NCBI GenBank assembly: GCA_000697665.1 | Contig: KL197719.1 | Span: 401,036 to 465,035, forward strand | DNA length: 64,000 nucleotides | DNA from: Jaapia argillacea MUCL 33604 | Lineage: Eukaryota > Basidiomycota > Agaricomycetes > Jaapiales > Jaapiaceae | Direction of reading: 5' to 3' | Part shown: one piece after another, positions 1-11,046 of the stretch | Numbering within the stretch: the first letter of the stretch is position 1 | Layout of the letters: every line of letters begins with the position of its first letter | Translations under genes and position numbers: made by a program | Notes under the pieces: generated by a model | What the model was told of the DNA's origin: nothing | The model's input: only the letters and a program-made list of their open reading frames with translations | The model's database searches: none

Positions 1-859
1 GATTGTTCGAAAGAGCTGAACGCGTGGATTAAGAGCGAGAAGTACTCTTTGCTCGATGTCAACCTTCTGCCGAAGCCTCACCAAGCAGCCGAGAGGGTAT
101 ATCTCATGACACTTTCAGAATTGACCTGCAAGAGCTTAGTCTATTGATCATAGCAACGGAGGAGCGTCGATGAGTTGGGGAGAGATCTGATGACCTACCT
201 ATGGGATAACTACATTTCGTAAGCGACGTCCCTTCGTTACTTCAGGACGTGGTCTAATTCTCAATGTTACAGGTTATCCAACGCCAAGCGAGTAGTTCTG
301 ATAGGTCAAGGACCCGGATGTTCAGCCATGATGGAGCTGATGCAACAACGATGTAAGCCTTGGGTTCTGATTGTGTTGGTTCATGGGTCTGAACTCCGCT
401 GGCTTAGCCACGCGGATAATGAAAGTGGTGCCCCTTGTTGTCCAAGTTGTCGGCCATGGAAAGATTCCGGCTACCCTTCGAGAACCAGAGGACTTGCGTA
501 AATGGTACTACAAGGTGAGATGAGATGTCAATTCGGGCTATCCGGGACCACGCTGATAACGAACTTGCAGCATTCATTGGTATTCATACCCAAGACACAT
601 CCTATGCTCGCGGAGGGCAAAACCCTCTTGAAACGACATGGAGCCATTCATACCCTGAGTTCGTCTGCGTTATTACATATCGATCGTTCATATCACTGAG
701 ATTGTCCCCTTTTTAGCGGAAACGAAATCAGTCAAGTTGATGATGGAGGCTGTGCCCGTCATCCAATCAGTCGTGAAACAGCGACTGGACTCACTGCCAC
801 TCCGTAATTCCACCGCAAACCATATCAATAATACCATCAACCCCACCGTGATCACTTGA
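1..859 (+). CDS. hda1: HDA1-type histone deacetylase, C-terminal part (Arb2 domain), 5' truncated by window
   Basis: The window opens inside a multi-exon gene. Translated exons give an Arb2-type alpha/beta-hydrolase-like domain. Visible stretches are DELGRDLMTYLWDNYIS, then KRVVLIGQGPGCSAMMEL (a nucleophile-elbow-like loop), then PLVVQVVGHGKIPATL and HSLVFIPKTHPMLAEG. This order is characteristic of the C-terminal half of class II fungal Hda1 deacetylases, where Arb2 follows the catalytic domain; the catalytic domain itself must lie upstream of base 1. Reading the frame needs introns at about 95-157, 220-272, 353-409, 515-570 and 659-716, all with GT-AG ends. The last exon ends SVVKQRLDSLPLRN and then a short polar tail before TGA at 857-859. 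Hda1 removes acetyl groups from H3/H2B tails in a repressive complex. The domain is a firm call; the exact deacetylase subtype is inferred from the Arb2 tail. Confidence 0.72.
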
Positions 860-1166
860 TCTTACTTATCCCCATCTTCGTTATCACGCTTTCTAAACTG
901 CTGTCGCATTATATCTCGTGTAGATGTACTATCTATGTCTCCGTACATTGGTCCATTCACACCATCGGCCGCGCCTTTGGTTCTGTGCTTTCGTCTCTGA
1001 CCCGAGTAAATCTTCGCCCACCGAAGCTATGACTGTTTTCAAGAGGGACACATGACGAGATAAACGGGATGATCGACCCGGACCCTAACCTACGTCACCT
1101 GCACCAAGCACGTGATCTTTGATCTTTGTCACGCCGTCCACGTGAGTCACCCTGGTCAGCGCTACG

Positions 1167-2641
1167 ATGTCGTCCTCGACGTCCGCGGTGAAGCGGCCTG
1201 CGAAGCCACCGGTTGTGGTGCCAGGAACAGGCAACAACATCCTCGTAAACCCCTGCCAGCGTCTCAACCCAATCCTCGACTGCATCAAGAATGTTGGCAA
1301 GGAATTTGGTGAGATTGTACCAGATTTCCAGGTCGGGAGGACTACAGGCGTCTTGTTCTTGAGGCAAGTCCACTTCCTGATATTTTGGACTTATTTGTTG
1401 AAATAGGCCCTCGGAAAGCTTGAAGTATCATAGGCTCCATCCGGAATATATACATCAAAGGATCGAGAAACTGGGACACATGTACAATCTCAGGATTCTC
1501 TTGCTCATGTGTGATGTCGTATGTCCTCCAATATCCTTTCTTTGCACATTGCTGAAACCGGCACAGAGTGAGCACCAGGAACCGATTCGCGAACTCACAA
1601 AGGTCCTTGTTTCTCCACACCTTCTTCCGCCTTCTGACACGCTACCTATGGCTAGACTTGCCTCATCAACAACATAACTATCATCGTCGCATGGACGTAC
1701 GTCCCTCTCCGCCTTTCATAATATTTCCTGTCAACGCTCACCTCGAGGCACCTCCAGTGCGGATGAAGCAGGTGCCTACTTGGCCACCTTCAAACAATTC
1801 GAACATAAACCCCCAGACCTAATCAAAGAACGAACCGAAAAAGACTACCTTTCGCTCCTTCGTGCTTCCCTAACAACTATCAGTAAAGTCAACAAGACGG
1901 ATGTCGAGACCTTGAGAACTGCAGTTGGGGTATGTCTTGTTCACGTCAATCCATCGTGACTCTCACATATCATTCACTCTCCATCTTTCTCATATCATCC
2001 TGGCCCTGTCACTGGCCAACGATGACGCACTACTGCACCAACAGAGCTTCGCAGATATATCCCGCCACTCGACAGAATCCCTCCAAAACCTTCCCGGGTT
2101 CGGGCAAGTTAAGGTCAAACGAATGAAAGACGCTTTCGAGAAACCATTTAGGAACAACTCTACCAGTATATTAGCGTTTACAGCATCACAGACCTCGGGG
2201 TCATCACAAACCCCTTCGGGTTCAAAATCGTCTCAAACTGCGACGGTTGGAGAGGAGAATCCGAATAGGGCCCATCCCGAGAAAGAGCAAGAGCAAAACG
2301 GTGACAAGACAAGGCAAAGACCTCCCCGTGAACCGAGTCCTGAATGGGACATCGAGTTGGACCTCAACCCCTCTCCTACTCCTACACCCCCTCCAGATCC
2401 CGGAAGGTCCAACAATTCAGAGCATGAACGAGAAGCAGCCCTTCTCGTCCCTCCACCTTCTCAGAGGAAGAGGTCACCGAGTCCGATTTGGGATATTGAA
2501 TTGGACCTGGATGAGCCCGAGCCAGAGGACATTGTCGAAGGGAGAGGTAAGAGGAGGGCGAGAGACGATAATGGACAGGTGGATGCTAACGGGGAGGGAG
2601 GCGGGGAGTTTGGCAAGGCCAGGGGTATTTTGGGAGATTGA
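1167..2641 (+). CDS. rad10: DNA excision repair protein Rad10/ERCC1 (structure-specific endonuclease subunit)
   Basis: Non-catalytic subunit of the XPF-ERCC1 (Rad1-Rad10) endonuclease, which cuts 5' to lesions in nucleotide excision repair and acts in crosslink repair. The ATG at 1167 begins MSSSTSAVKRPAKPP. It is followed by the conserved block GNNILVNPCQRLNPILDCIK, then EFGEIVPDFQVGRTTGVLFL, the LKYHRLHPEYIHQRI block, LINNITIIVAWT, and SADEAGAYLATFKQFEHKPP. A helix-hairpin-helix pair follows (SFADISRHSTESLQNLPGFG, then QVKVKRMKDAFEKPF). Frame continuity requires five introns: 1364-1418 (GC-AG), 1519-1566, about 1603-1655, about 1697-1757 and about 1930-2043. The long C-terminal tail after the HhH is disordered and contains two copies of a WDIELDL motif. 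It is convergent with the next gene, with 369 bp between stops. Two CACGTG boxes lie just upstream, at 1109-1114 and 1139-1144. Confidence 0.88.
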
Positions 2642-3010
2642 TGTTCCACTTGGACTCTTCGGTTTGGTTTAATGTGGCACCAGACGGCGGAATCCTCGAC
2701 AGCATCGTTGCATCACGCACTCCTCCAAACCAGTCATGTAAAGTACCGGGCAGCAATAAGACGCAAAGCGTAAGAAGAATAAGGTACTTAACAGAACTAC
2801 CACCACCACACGCAGTCGAAGCCGCTATATAGCAATAATGTCTCGAAAAATAAGCTGTAAATCGTAAACTGGAGATTAACAAAAACAACGTTCAGGGGGA
2901 GCGTCATTAGAGTGAATCGGTAACATGGAAGAAAATAGGACATGCGAAACAATGCACGAAAGAAAGTAAAAGACGATCAGCGGAAAAGGCTGTACAACCG
3001 CCTCGCACCC

Positions 3011-6000
3011 TCAGGCCTTCTCGTCGCCGTGCCAATGATCCTTCAGAGTCTTTGGTCGAGGCACTCCAACGGCCCTGCCAAGGGCACCCGACGCAGAGGT
3101 GTTCTGGATGGCAATGAGACGTTGATAATGGATGCGCATTGCTAGACGTTGTAATGCTGCCTTTGTACGAGATCGATCGAGATGAGCCGCCCTAGTGTCC
3201 ACTGATTGACCGAATGGGTTAGAAAGATGAGAAGGGGCAGGGGAAAGCGACATACCAATCTTTCCGTGAATGGAACTAATCAAGTCCTTCAACATCTCCA
3301 ACGCACTCATCCTCTCTTTCTCCTTCTTGCTCGGACTCATCGGTCTAGACGCACTACCAGAAGGTGTGTTTGCGTCCAACGTAGGGAACCTCTTCTTCTC
3401 CTCAATCACGTAGCCCTCAACGTCATTAAGGGCGACATTGAGGATGTCAACGTATTGTCCGAGATCATGATAGTCAATCGTTTCAGCGCTGAGATCGAAG
3501 ATTGGGGTGAGTGTAGAAGTGGAGGTCGTCGCAGTCGTGGAGAGGAGCGCAATGAGCCGGGTTACGGATGGGTAGGGTGTGTATGACTCCTGAATGGGAA
3601 AACGTTAGTTACAAGAACGAGAGTAAGCGGATGGGGAGGGGACTTACGGGCGAGGTAGGTGAGGACTTCGTCAAGACTCCGTGTGCGATACAACGCGCTA
3701 TCCGGCGGCTGGAGTGACTACCGCCTGGGAAGAAGGAGATTATGAAAGCTTTGTTCGTAGGAGTGAAGTCTGCGGCAAACTTGAGGATGCCAGAGATGAC
3801 GGCGTGCTCCTATATTGATTATTCAGTCAAATGGAAGGGGTTGGTAGTGGCAACAAACTTACGAGAGAGGCACTGGAGGCCCCGGCGATACATTGCGCAA
3901 CGGCGTCAATGGCTGCAGTGATTTGTCTTCTCAGCTCGAGCGAAGATAATGGGTCCAAACCGAGCAGCAGAAGAGAGATAATAATATCCGGAATATCCTT
4001 GCATGGTATACAACCACCGCTAGTGGGAGATGTGAGACCAGGTCTTGTGTAGTAAGAGGGCAATCTTACCGAGCAAAGTTTGTCACAATCTCCGCCAAAC
4101 GATACAGAATGTCTTCTCTACGAAGGGCATCGACCTTGACAGGACGAACTGGACGAAGTCGCTCCTCGAATCCCGCAGCGGCTAACAGACTTGGCTTTGC
4201 TCCCAAACGTAAAGCCGTGAAAAGAATCATGGATACAACCCAATCGCACTCCATGTCTTCGATGGAATTTGTCCTCGAGAGTCGAGACAAAGCGTTCCAC
4301 GCTGATGTGGTAAGAGGAGTTTCTAAAGGGATGAGAGCTATAGAGGATTAAGTCAGTTTCATTTGCATATCTGCCAGCAAAAGGCCCACCAAGCTCACAT
4401 AACCAAGAGATGACCGCTCTCAGATTCGCAGAATCTAGGGCGGACAGGATACCGGAATCTAATAACAATGAAGCCTGCGAGAAATCTGTGATGGTGAAGA
4501 GAATTGAGGGGGTAGGAACATGAGAGAAGGAAGGACACATACCTAGTTTGTTAACGGCGACCTGCAGCATCGCGAATATAGGATGTACAACACCATTTCC
4601 GACGGGCTGTAAAGGAGGTATTTGTGCGGTGCCACTTCCACCCTCGACAAATTGCCAGAGCGGGATTCCAACGATCGGCGCCTTCTCCTTCTGCTTCCCT
4701 TTGCCCTTTTGTACTCTATCCTTCTCTAAGATTTTCCCGATAGCTTTACCTCCCTTTGATCCAAGCAACCTCTCTCGATCCTTCTCGTCCAACATTTCAC
4801 GATCATTATCCTCGTCACTGTCATAAGCAGTCTTGGCAGGACTAGAATGCACTGACAGCATTCCATTGCGCAAGAACTTGCCCTCTGCTTGATGGATAGC
4901 GACTCGGGCAGCTTCTTCATTTCCCCAATCCATCTCGTCGTCACCGTCTTCATCCATCTCGGCCTTCATGCGAAGCTTGGCGTCCAGTCGGCCAGGAGAA
5001 GACCTCAAAGCCTCCTCAGCATTCCTGAGGGCGTTGATTCCCCGACCCTTCTTGTCATCCAATAGCTTTTCTTTCAACAGTTTGCCGAGAGGATCATCAT
5101 CCTTCTTCTTCAGCGGTTTAGCTTTCGGTTTAGGTTTCTCTTTACCGGAAGCGACTAGTTGGGGATACCGGGATGGAACTTGAGTTGAAGTTCCCGCTTT
5201 CACGTGAACGATCCGTCGTGATGATCTTCGGGCTGGGGAGTGTGAACGGCTAGAGCCGGAGGAGTTGGTGCGAGTGAGCGGGGGGAGAGGAGAATCGAAC
5301 GAAGTGTTGAGTTTGGGTCTCTGGGGTGTGCTATGAGGCAAAGCCGGTGAGCTCGCTGTTTACTAAGATTTTGCTGAGAAGAACGAACCTTGCCACCATC
5401 CTTCCCTTCCCTTTGTCTGACTTTGCGAGCAGCAGGAAATCGACGTCGTCATCACTACTGTCTGACAGCTCGTCTTTGAAAGTCGTGACTCTTTTCTCCT
5501 CCGAACTCGAAGCATGTAATAATGCTTTCGCCTTGATGTCTGCAATAATTTGTGCAGCTTTAGATTCAGCTGTCAAGACCACGGGAGTGCGAGGTAATGG
5601 AGGTAGATCGTCGGTTGGTGGAGGAGTCAGAGGGCGGAAATAGCTCATGGCGGCGGAACTCTCGGCCGATGATGCATGGAGAGCAGCACTGACTTCCGCT
5701 TCCGAGTGAGGGGAGATGGGGGGAGACGAAGAAGGGAGGTTGGAACCGGGAGGTGGAACGTCGTCGTCAGCCATATCCACATCCATAGAATCCAACCCCA
5801 CGTCTACCTCTGTATCAGCCCATATAGGGTCGCCGATTTCTGCACCACCGGGCTGTATGGACTGTTTCCTCCATCTATCCACGCTCTCCTTCACCTCGGA
5901 TGGACTCCGTGGCGTGAGCTTTGGGAGGCACAACTCCTGCTCGTCAGACTGGCTACTCGGAATCACGTCCTCATCGGCGTCGAATTGAGGAGGGGAAGTG

Positions 6001-6704
6001 AAGCGGGCCTTTTTCTTCGGGGAGGTATTGTGTGTCTGGTTGTTTCGGGTGCCCCTGCTAAGGTTTTCGAGAGGAGCTAATGGTCGATGCGATCCTTTGG
6101 AGAAGGCACCAGACGAGGTGACAGGGGTGGGTAAAGCAGACGAGGCTTTCGACTTGTACACGATTGATGGTGCCCGTGCAAGTCGAACAACAGGCTCCGA
6201 ATCGTCCATATCAGAGTCGCTATCGGGGGTCTTTCGTTTGGCAGGCGATTTTGACCGTTCTTTATTGACGGAGGGAACCACTTGTGAAGATGCACCCATT
6301 TTGACTGGGCGGGTGGCGAGTGGTGAGTTCCCCGGGGTGTTTTTGCGTGGAGACACAATCTCTACCGCGTCCAAGACGGTACGAAGTCGCGGTTTACGAG
6401 AGGGCGGAGGAATGGAAACGACAGAGTCACTGGAGATGGAGATGTGGGTCTTGTCTGAGGATATTGATATAACCTCTTGGTCCGGTCTCGGGGGCGCAAG
6501 CTTTTTGTTGGGCTTTGAGACACCCTGACTGGCTTTGGGAGCGCTTTGACCAGGCTTGAGACCAGTCAGCGAAAGCTTTGGCGCCGCTGGGGGTTGTGGT
6601 GGAGATGATGGTGGTTGGGAGGAAGAAGGCGCGGCACTGCTCCGCTGGAAAAAGTCTGTGAGCTTGCCATTTTGTCTGGCTGATTTCTTGAGGGGCTTGC
6701 TCAT
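3011..6704 (-). CDS. Large nuclear protein with N-terminal PIP-like box; possible SLF2/CANIN-type (Smc5/6-associated) protein
   Basis: The start chosen is MSKPLKKSARQNGKLTDFFQ at 6704; an upstream in-frame ATG at 6764 is less likely. Residues 10-20 contain a PCNA-interacting-type signature, LTDFF preceded by NGK, so position 1 of the canonical motif is Asn rather than Gln. About 450 disordered Ser/Pro-rich residues follow. The next exon is joined over a short intron at about 5350-5388 and reads SSPALPHSTPQRPKLN. It leads to DDDPLGKLLKEKLLDDKKGRGINAL, an acidic stretch, and a helical C-terminal half (PIFAMLQVAVNKLG, LRAVISWLCELG, ECDWVVSMILFTALRLG). Further small introns lead to the end LQRLAMRIHYQRLIAIQNTS...WHGDEKA. 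The helical half with its LLKEK lead-in resembles my recollection of fungal CANIN/FAM178 proteins that recruit Smc5/6, but this is a weak match. It shares a 422-bp divergent promoter region with the amidohydrolase at 7127. Confidence 0.5.
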
Positions 6705-7126
6705 CCTTGTGAGCGGCAAAGTCGAGTCTAATGTCAGACCCTTGACGCGAAAGGCAATCAGCACCCAAAACTAAAAGCCACTTTCGCGTGACCATCGCGC
6801 ATAGGACCCCAGCCACTCCACCTCCTCGCCGTTGCAAACGTCGCCGGCAACAGTATCCCCGACACCTGCATATATGCGCATCGTCCCCAGCTTCATGATC
6901 TGCCTTGTTTTTGTATACTCCATGAGGTCCATCGTTGGAATGTCAGTATGAAGATAAGGGTACACATGAGGTCTTGGTCCTCGGTTCCCATGTCAGTTCG
7001 CCATGCTTCTCGGGTGCCGTCAACACCAGCCTTGACCTTCGAGGAGTATTTCAGCTCTCTCCTCGTTGTTTGGTCCCTCTTCACTATTGTTCACCTTTCT
7101 TCGCCACTACTGGCATCTCTGTAGCC

Positions 7127-10100
7127 ATGGACAAGGTTCATTGGTCCCCGAGTTATGAAACCCGCTCAACGACCCGTCGTCGGGTTATCAGTGCACTCGG
7201 TCTCGTATTTCTCCTGGGACTATACTTACAGTACCAGAGTACGACCGGACTGCTCTTCACATCCCGCATCCCCGCCCACGCCTCCACCACCGTTGCTCGC
7301 TGTCTCGCTCTGGACCAGAAACCAGGCCCCCCAACTAACTTCTACAAACGCTCCGAATCCGACAGGTATGCCCCAGGTACACCTCCTGTCCTCATCAAGA
7401 ACGCCAGGATATGGACCGGCGGTGAAAATGGTACTGAGGTCTTGAGAGGTGAAATCCTTCTCGAAAAGGGATTGATTAAGGAAGTTGGGCGCGTCAGCAG
7501 TCGTTCGCTTGCCAGGTTGAAGGAGGAGCTGGTCGTGTATGATGCTCGAGACCGTTGGGTTACCCCAGGCATCGTCGACCTTCATTCACATCTCGGCGAT
7601 GCCTCGTCACCCGAGCTGGAAGGCGCTGTCGATGACAACTCCCTCAAGGGAACCGTCCAACCCTGGCTGCGAGCATTGGATGGCCTCAACACCCACGACG
7701 ACTCGTATGCCCTGTCCATCGCTGGTGGTGTGACAACATCTTTGGTTTTGCCTGGTTCCGCCAATGCTATTGGTAGGCTCGCACAGCGAATCTTTTGTGC
7801 TTCAGCCTAACCCGACCTGCAGGTGGACAAGGTTTCACTATCAAGCTCAGGAGGACCAAGGAACGCTCACCGACATCCATGCTTCTAGAGCCTCCTTACC
7901 AGATTGACGGATCTCCTCAAACCGGTCCTCCGAGATGGCGACAGATGAAGTAAGCAAGTCCGATTTGCCCTCCCTGGAAATTCTTGACTTTGTCTTTACC
8001 TCTCTAGACATGCTTGCGGTAGCTTATTTGCTTTACGGTACCTGTCGCTCACTAATGTTGAACTTACAGGAGAGAACCCGAGTGCTGTATACTCCGTCAC
8101 GCGTATGGATACCGTCTGGGCTTTCCGAGAAGCGTAAGCCCACCTTCCATTCCATGTCTGCGGTTAACGCTCAATTATTGCAGGTATAACAAAGCTAAGC
8201 AAGTCAAGCAAACCCAAGATGCATACTGCTCAAAGGCCCTCGCTGGTGCCTGGGAAGGCCTTGGAGATTTTCCGGAGGACCTCCAATGGGAGGCCTTGGT
8301 TGATGTTCTAAGAGGGAAAGTGAAGGTATGCCTCACTGAGATCCCATGCTTCCCCAGACCGCTCACGATGAATCTGATAGGTGCAAACTCACTGCTACGA
8401 AGCCGTCGATCTCGATGACATCGTCAGGGTAAGCTTTTAAATCATATTTCTCACCAATATCCACCATCTGATTTTTTTCCTCAGCTCTCAAATGAGTTCC
8501 AATTCCCGATCGCCGCGTTCCATCATGCCAGCGAGGCATACCTCGTCCCTGACCTTATCAAGAAAGCCTACGGTACGTTCACCTTGCGATACATTCCCGT
8601 CGCCCTGACTGGGTCTGCGCCATAGATCACCCACCCGCTGTTGCGATCTTTGCCACCAATGCCAGGTAGATTGCATCTTCCATTGTATTATGGACAGATC
8701 ATTGACGAGCTGGACTTGCCTCGAGATACAAGCGGGAAGCGTACAGATCGTCAGAATTCGCCGCCAGGATTCTCGCCGAGAATGGGTTGAAGGTCGTTAT
8801 GAAGGTGCGATCATCCTCTACTCTAGTCTTCTCTGAATCTCATGCTCATTTTGGGCTCATTAGAGTGATCACCCCGTCCTCAATTCGCGGTATCTCCTCT
8901 ACGAGGCTCAACAGGCCTTCTATTATGGTTTGCCCGAGAATTTGGCTTTGGCTTCCGTTACCAGCACGCCTGCGGGAGTGATGGGTATGGATCATCGAAT
9001 TGGATATCTGAAAGGAGGTGCGTTGCTTCGTTCCACTTATATGTCGATTTAACACGTTGCTCAACCTCTTCAAAAGGTTGGGACGCTGGTGAGTTCTCTC
9101 AAGGCCGAGCACCATGTCATAGCACTGAAATATCTGTCAACGAAAGATGTCGTCATGTGGGACTCGTGAGCAACTCTCGCTTTATCCTTGTTACATTCAC
9201 TCGACGGCGTCTAGGCACCCTCTTGCCCTTGGAGCCACACCTGCCCAAGTATTCATCGACGGTATCGCCCAGCTTGAGCAACCTTACACCTTCTCCAAAC
9301 CCGATAACTTCCAAAAGGTACCAAAGGTCCCGAACTTCGACAAGCAGGCGGCAGACGCTGTCAAGTTCGACGGACTGCCACCGCTGGAGCCGAAGAAGGC
9401 AGATTCGGACTATGTTCTTTTCACAAATGTTCGAAGCGTCTTCACGTCTGACGCAGAAGGCGTGCGCGAAAGTTTCTCTGCAAACGAAGTTAGTGAAAAT
9501 GGGGTCGTTCTCGTCGACAAAGGGCGCGTAGTGTGCTCTGGTTCTAGAACAACTTGCGCGGAATTTGCTCTAGTCGATGAAGTAAATGTTCAGATGGTTG
9601 ACTTGAAGAATGGTACGGTGATACCGGTAAGCGTGGTCTCCCTGCTGTTGCGTTGGACCTTTGCTGCAACCTTTTCAATAGGGTCTCGTCTCCTTCGGTT
9701 CGCCCTTGGGCCTGGAACATATTGACCAAGAAGATTCCACCAATGACGGATGGGTTTTCGACCCTCTCGCTGGAGCAATGCCAAAGATCTTGGGTAGCGA
9801 CGGTGGTATCACCCGTGCCGTGGACGGTTTACAATTTGCCAGTAGAGACGCGCTGTAAGTCCTCAGTCGAAGCTTTCAATTCAAATCCCGCTGACCTGCC
9901 AGCTAGGCTCGCTTATCGTGCTGGCGTGACCAAAGCCATAACCGCACCCAGTCATGGAGGGTTCTTTTCGGGGTTAAGTGTCTCCTTCTCCTTGGGCGCA
10001 ATGCATAAATTGGAAACTGGAGCCATTGTTCAAGACGCCGCTGCCGTGCATGTTTCGGTCAGACATTTCGGAGGTGTACCCAGCGTCAGCACGCAAATTG

Positions 10101-10916
10101 CAGCACTGAGACACTTGCTACTCGATCCACCCCAGGGCGACGTTGGTCGTTGGTTCAAGAAGGCCGCTGAGGTAGGTCTGCCCATATTTGCTCTCCGTGG
10201 TCTATTGAAATCTTGTTCCAGGGCACGGTCCCACTCGTTGTCGAGGCTCACAACGCCGATATCATCGCAACTCTGATCATGCTCAAGGACGAAATCGAGG
10301 AAGCTCGAGGAACTACTATGAAACTCACAATCACCGGTGCAGAGGAGGCACACTTGTTGGCCGCAGAGATCGCGAAGGCGAAGGTTGGGGTGGTCCTCAA
10401 CCCCTCTAGACCGTTCCCCGCGGTCTGGGAATCACGAAGAATGTATGCCATACCCCTCGATCTGTACCCATGATGCTAACTCTTTAACAGCCTACCAGGT
10501 CCTCCATTATCGGAGCAGAGCGCTATATCATTGCTCCTCTCGCATAATGTCACTGTCGGCATTGGGATACAGGTGCGCTGCCTTGCGATTGACTCTGCTT
10601 TGTGATTAACGGTTGAATTATAGGAGAAATGGAGCGCTCGTAACCTCTTCTTCGATATCGCCTGGGTAAGCATTGACAATCTACCACTTGTCACTTCTGA
10701 TAGTTGCTTTCACAGGCGGCACTGGAAGCTGGAGGTCGGATCTCCGAAGTTCAAGCTCTATCTCTGTCGTCAAATTTGGAAAAACTCCTTGGCGGAGAAG
10801 TGGAGGTCACCGGGCCTACAGAATTAGTGGCAATTGAGGGTGGCAGCGTGTTTGACATGACCAGCAAAGTCGTCGCCGTCATCTCACCCCGTCTCCAACT
10901 TGTACACTTGTTTTGA
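7127..10916 (+). CDS. Membrane-anchored amidohydrolase-family protein, copy A
   Basis: Metal-dependent amidohydrolase fold (composite domain plus TIM barrel). The ATG at 7127 gives MDKVHWSPSYETRSTTRRR followed by a single hydrophobic segment (VISALGLVFLLGLYL), suggesting a type II membrane anchor or signal. The beta-sandwich then begins with VLIKNARIWTGGENG. Metal-site motifs appear in order: DLHSHLG (HxH) with GGVTTSLVLPGSANAIGGQG, then QTHCYEAVDLDDI, then FPIAAFHHASEAYLVPD, then GLKVVMKSDHPVLNSRYLL. Thus both HxH residues, the two later His and the Asp ligand are all present. The barrel ends with ALASVTSTPAGVMG, HRIGYLKGGWDAD and HPLALGATPAQVFIDGIAQL. A second composite-like region repeats GLSVSFSLGAMHKLE and ends AAVISPRLQLVHLF-type sequence before TGA at 10914-10916. 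There are about a dozen short introns. The substrate is unknown. It lies tail-to-tail with paralogue B, with 130 bp between stops. Confidence 0.82.
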
Positions 10917-11046
10917 CACCGATGTTGTATGTTGTGCAAGGTGATTCCGGGAGCGCTTCGGGTTTGATATACTCGTCGTATTTATTTGTGGCCTCGGTAC
11001 GTTGGATCAATGCAATTGAATCAGCCATCCTATTCCAGCACACATT

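Noticed and set aside
1-6704. A DNA-repair gene cluster (deacetylase, Rad10, SLF2-like)
   Set aside because: Only Rad10 is a firm repair gene; gene order alone does not show functional clustering in this kind of genome.
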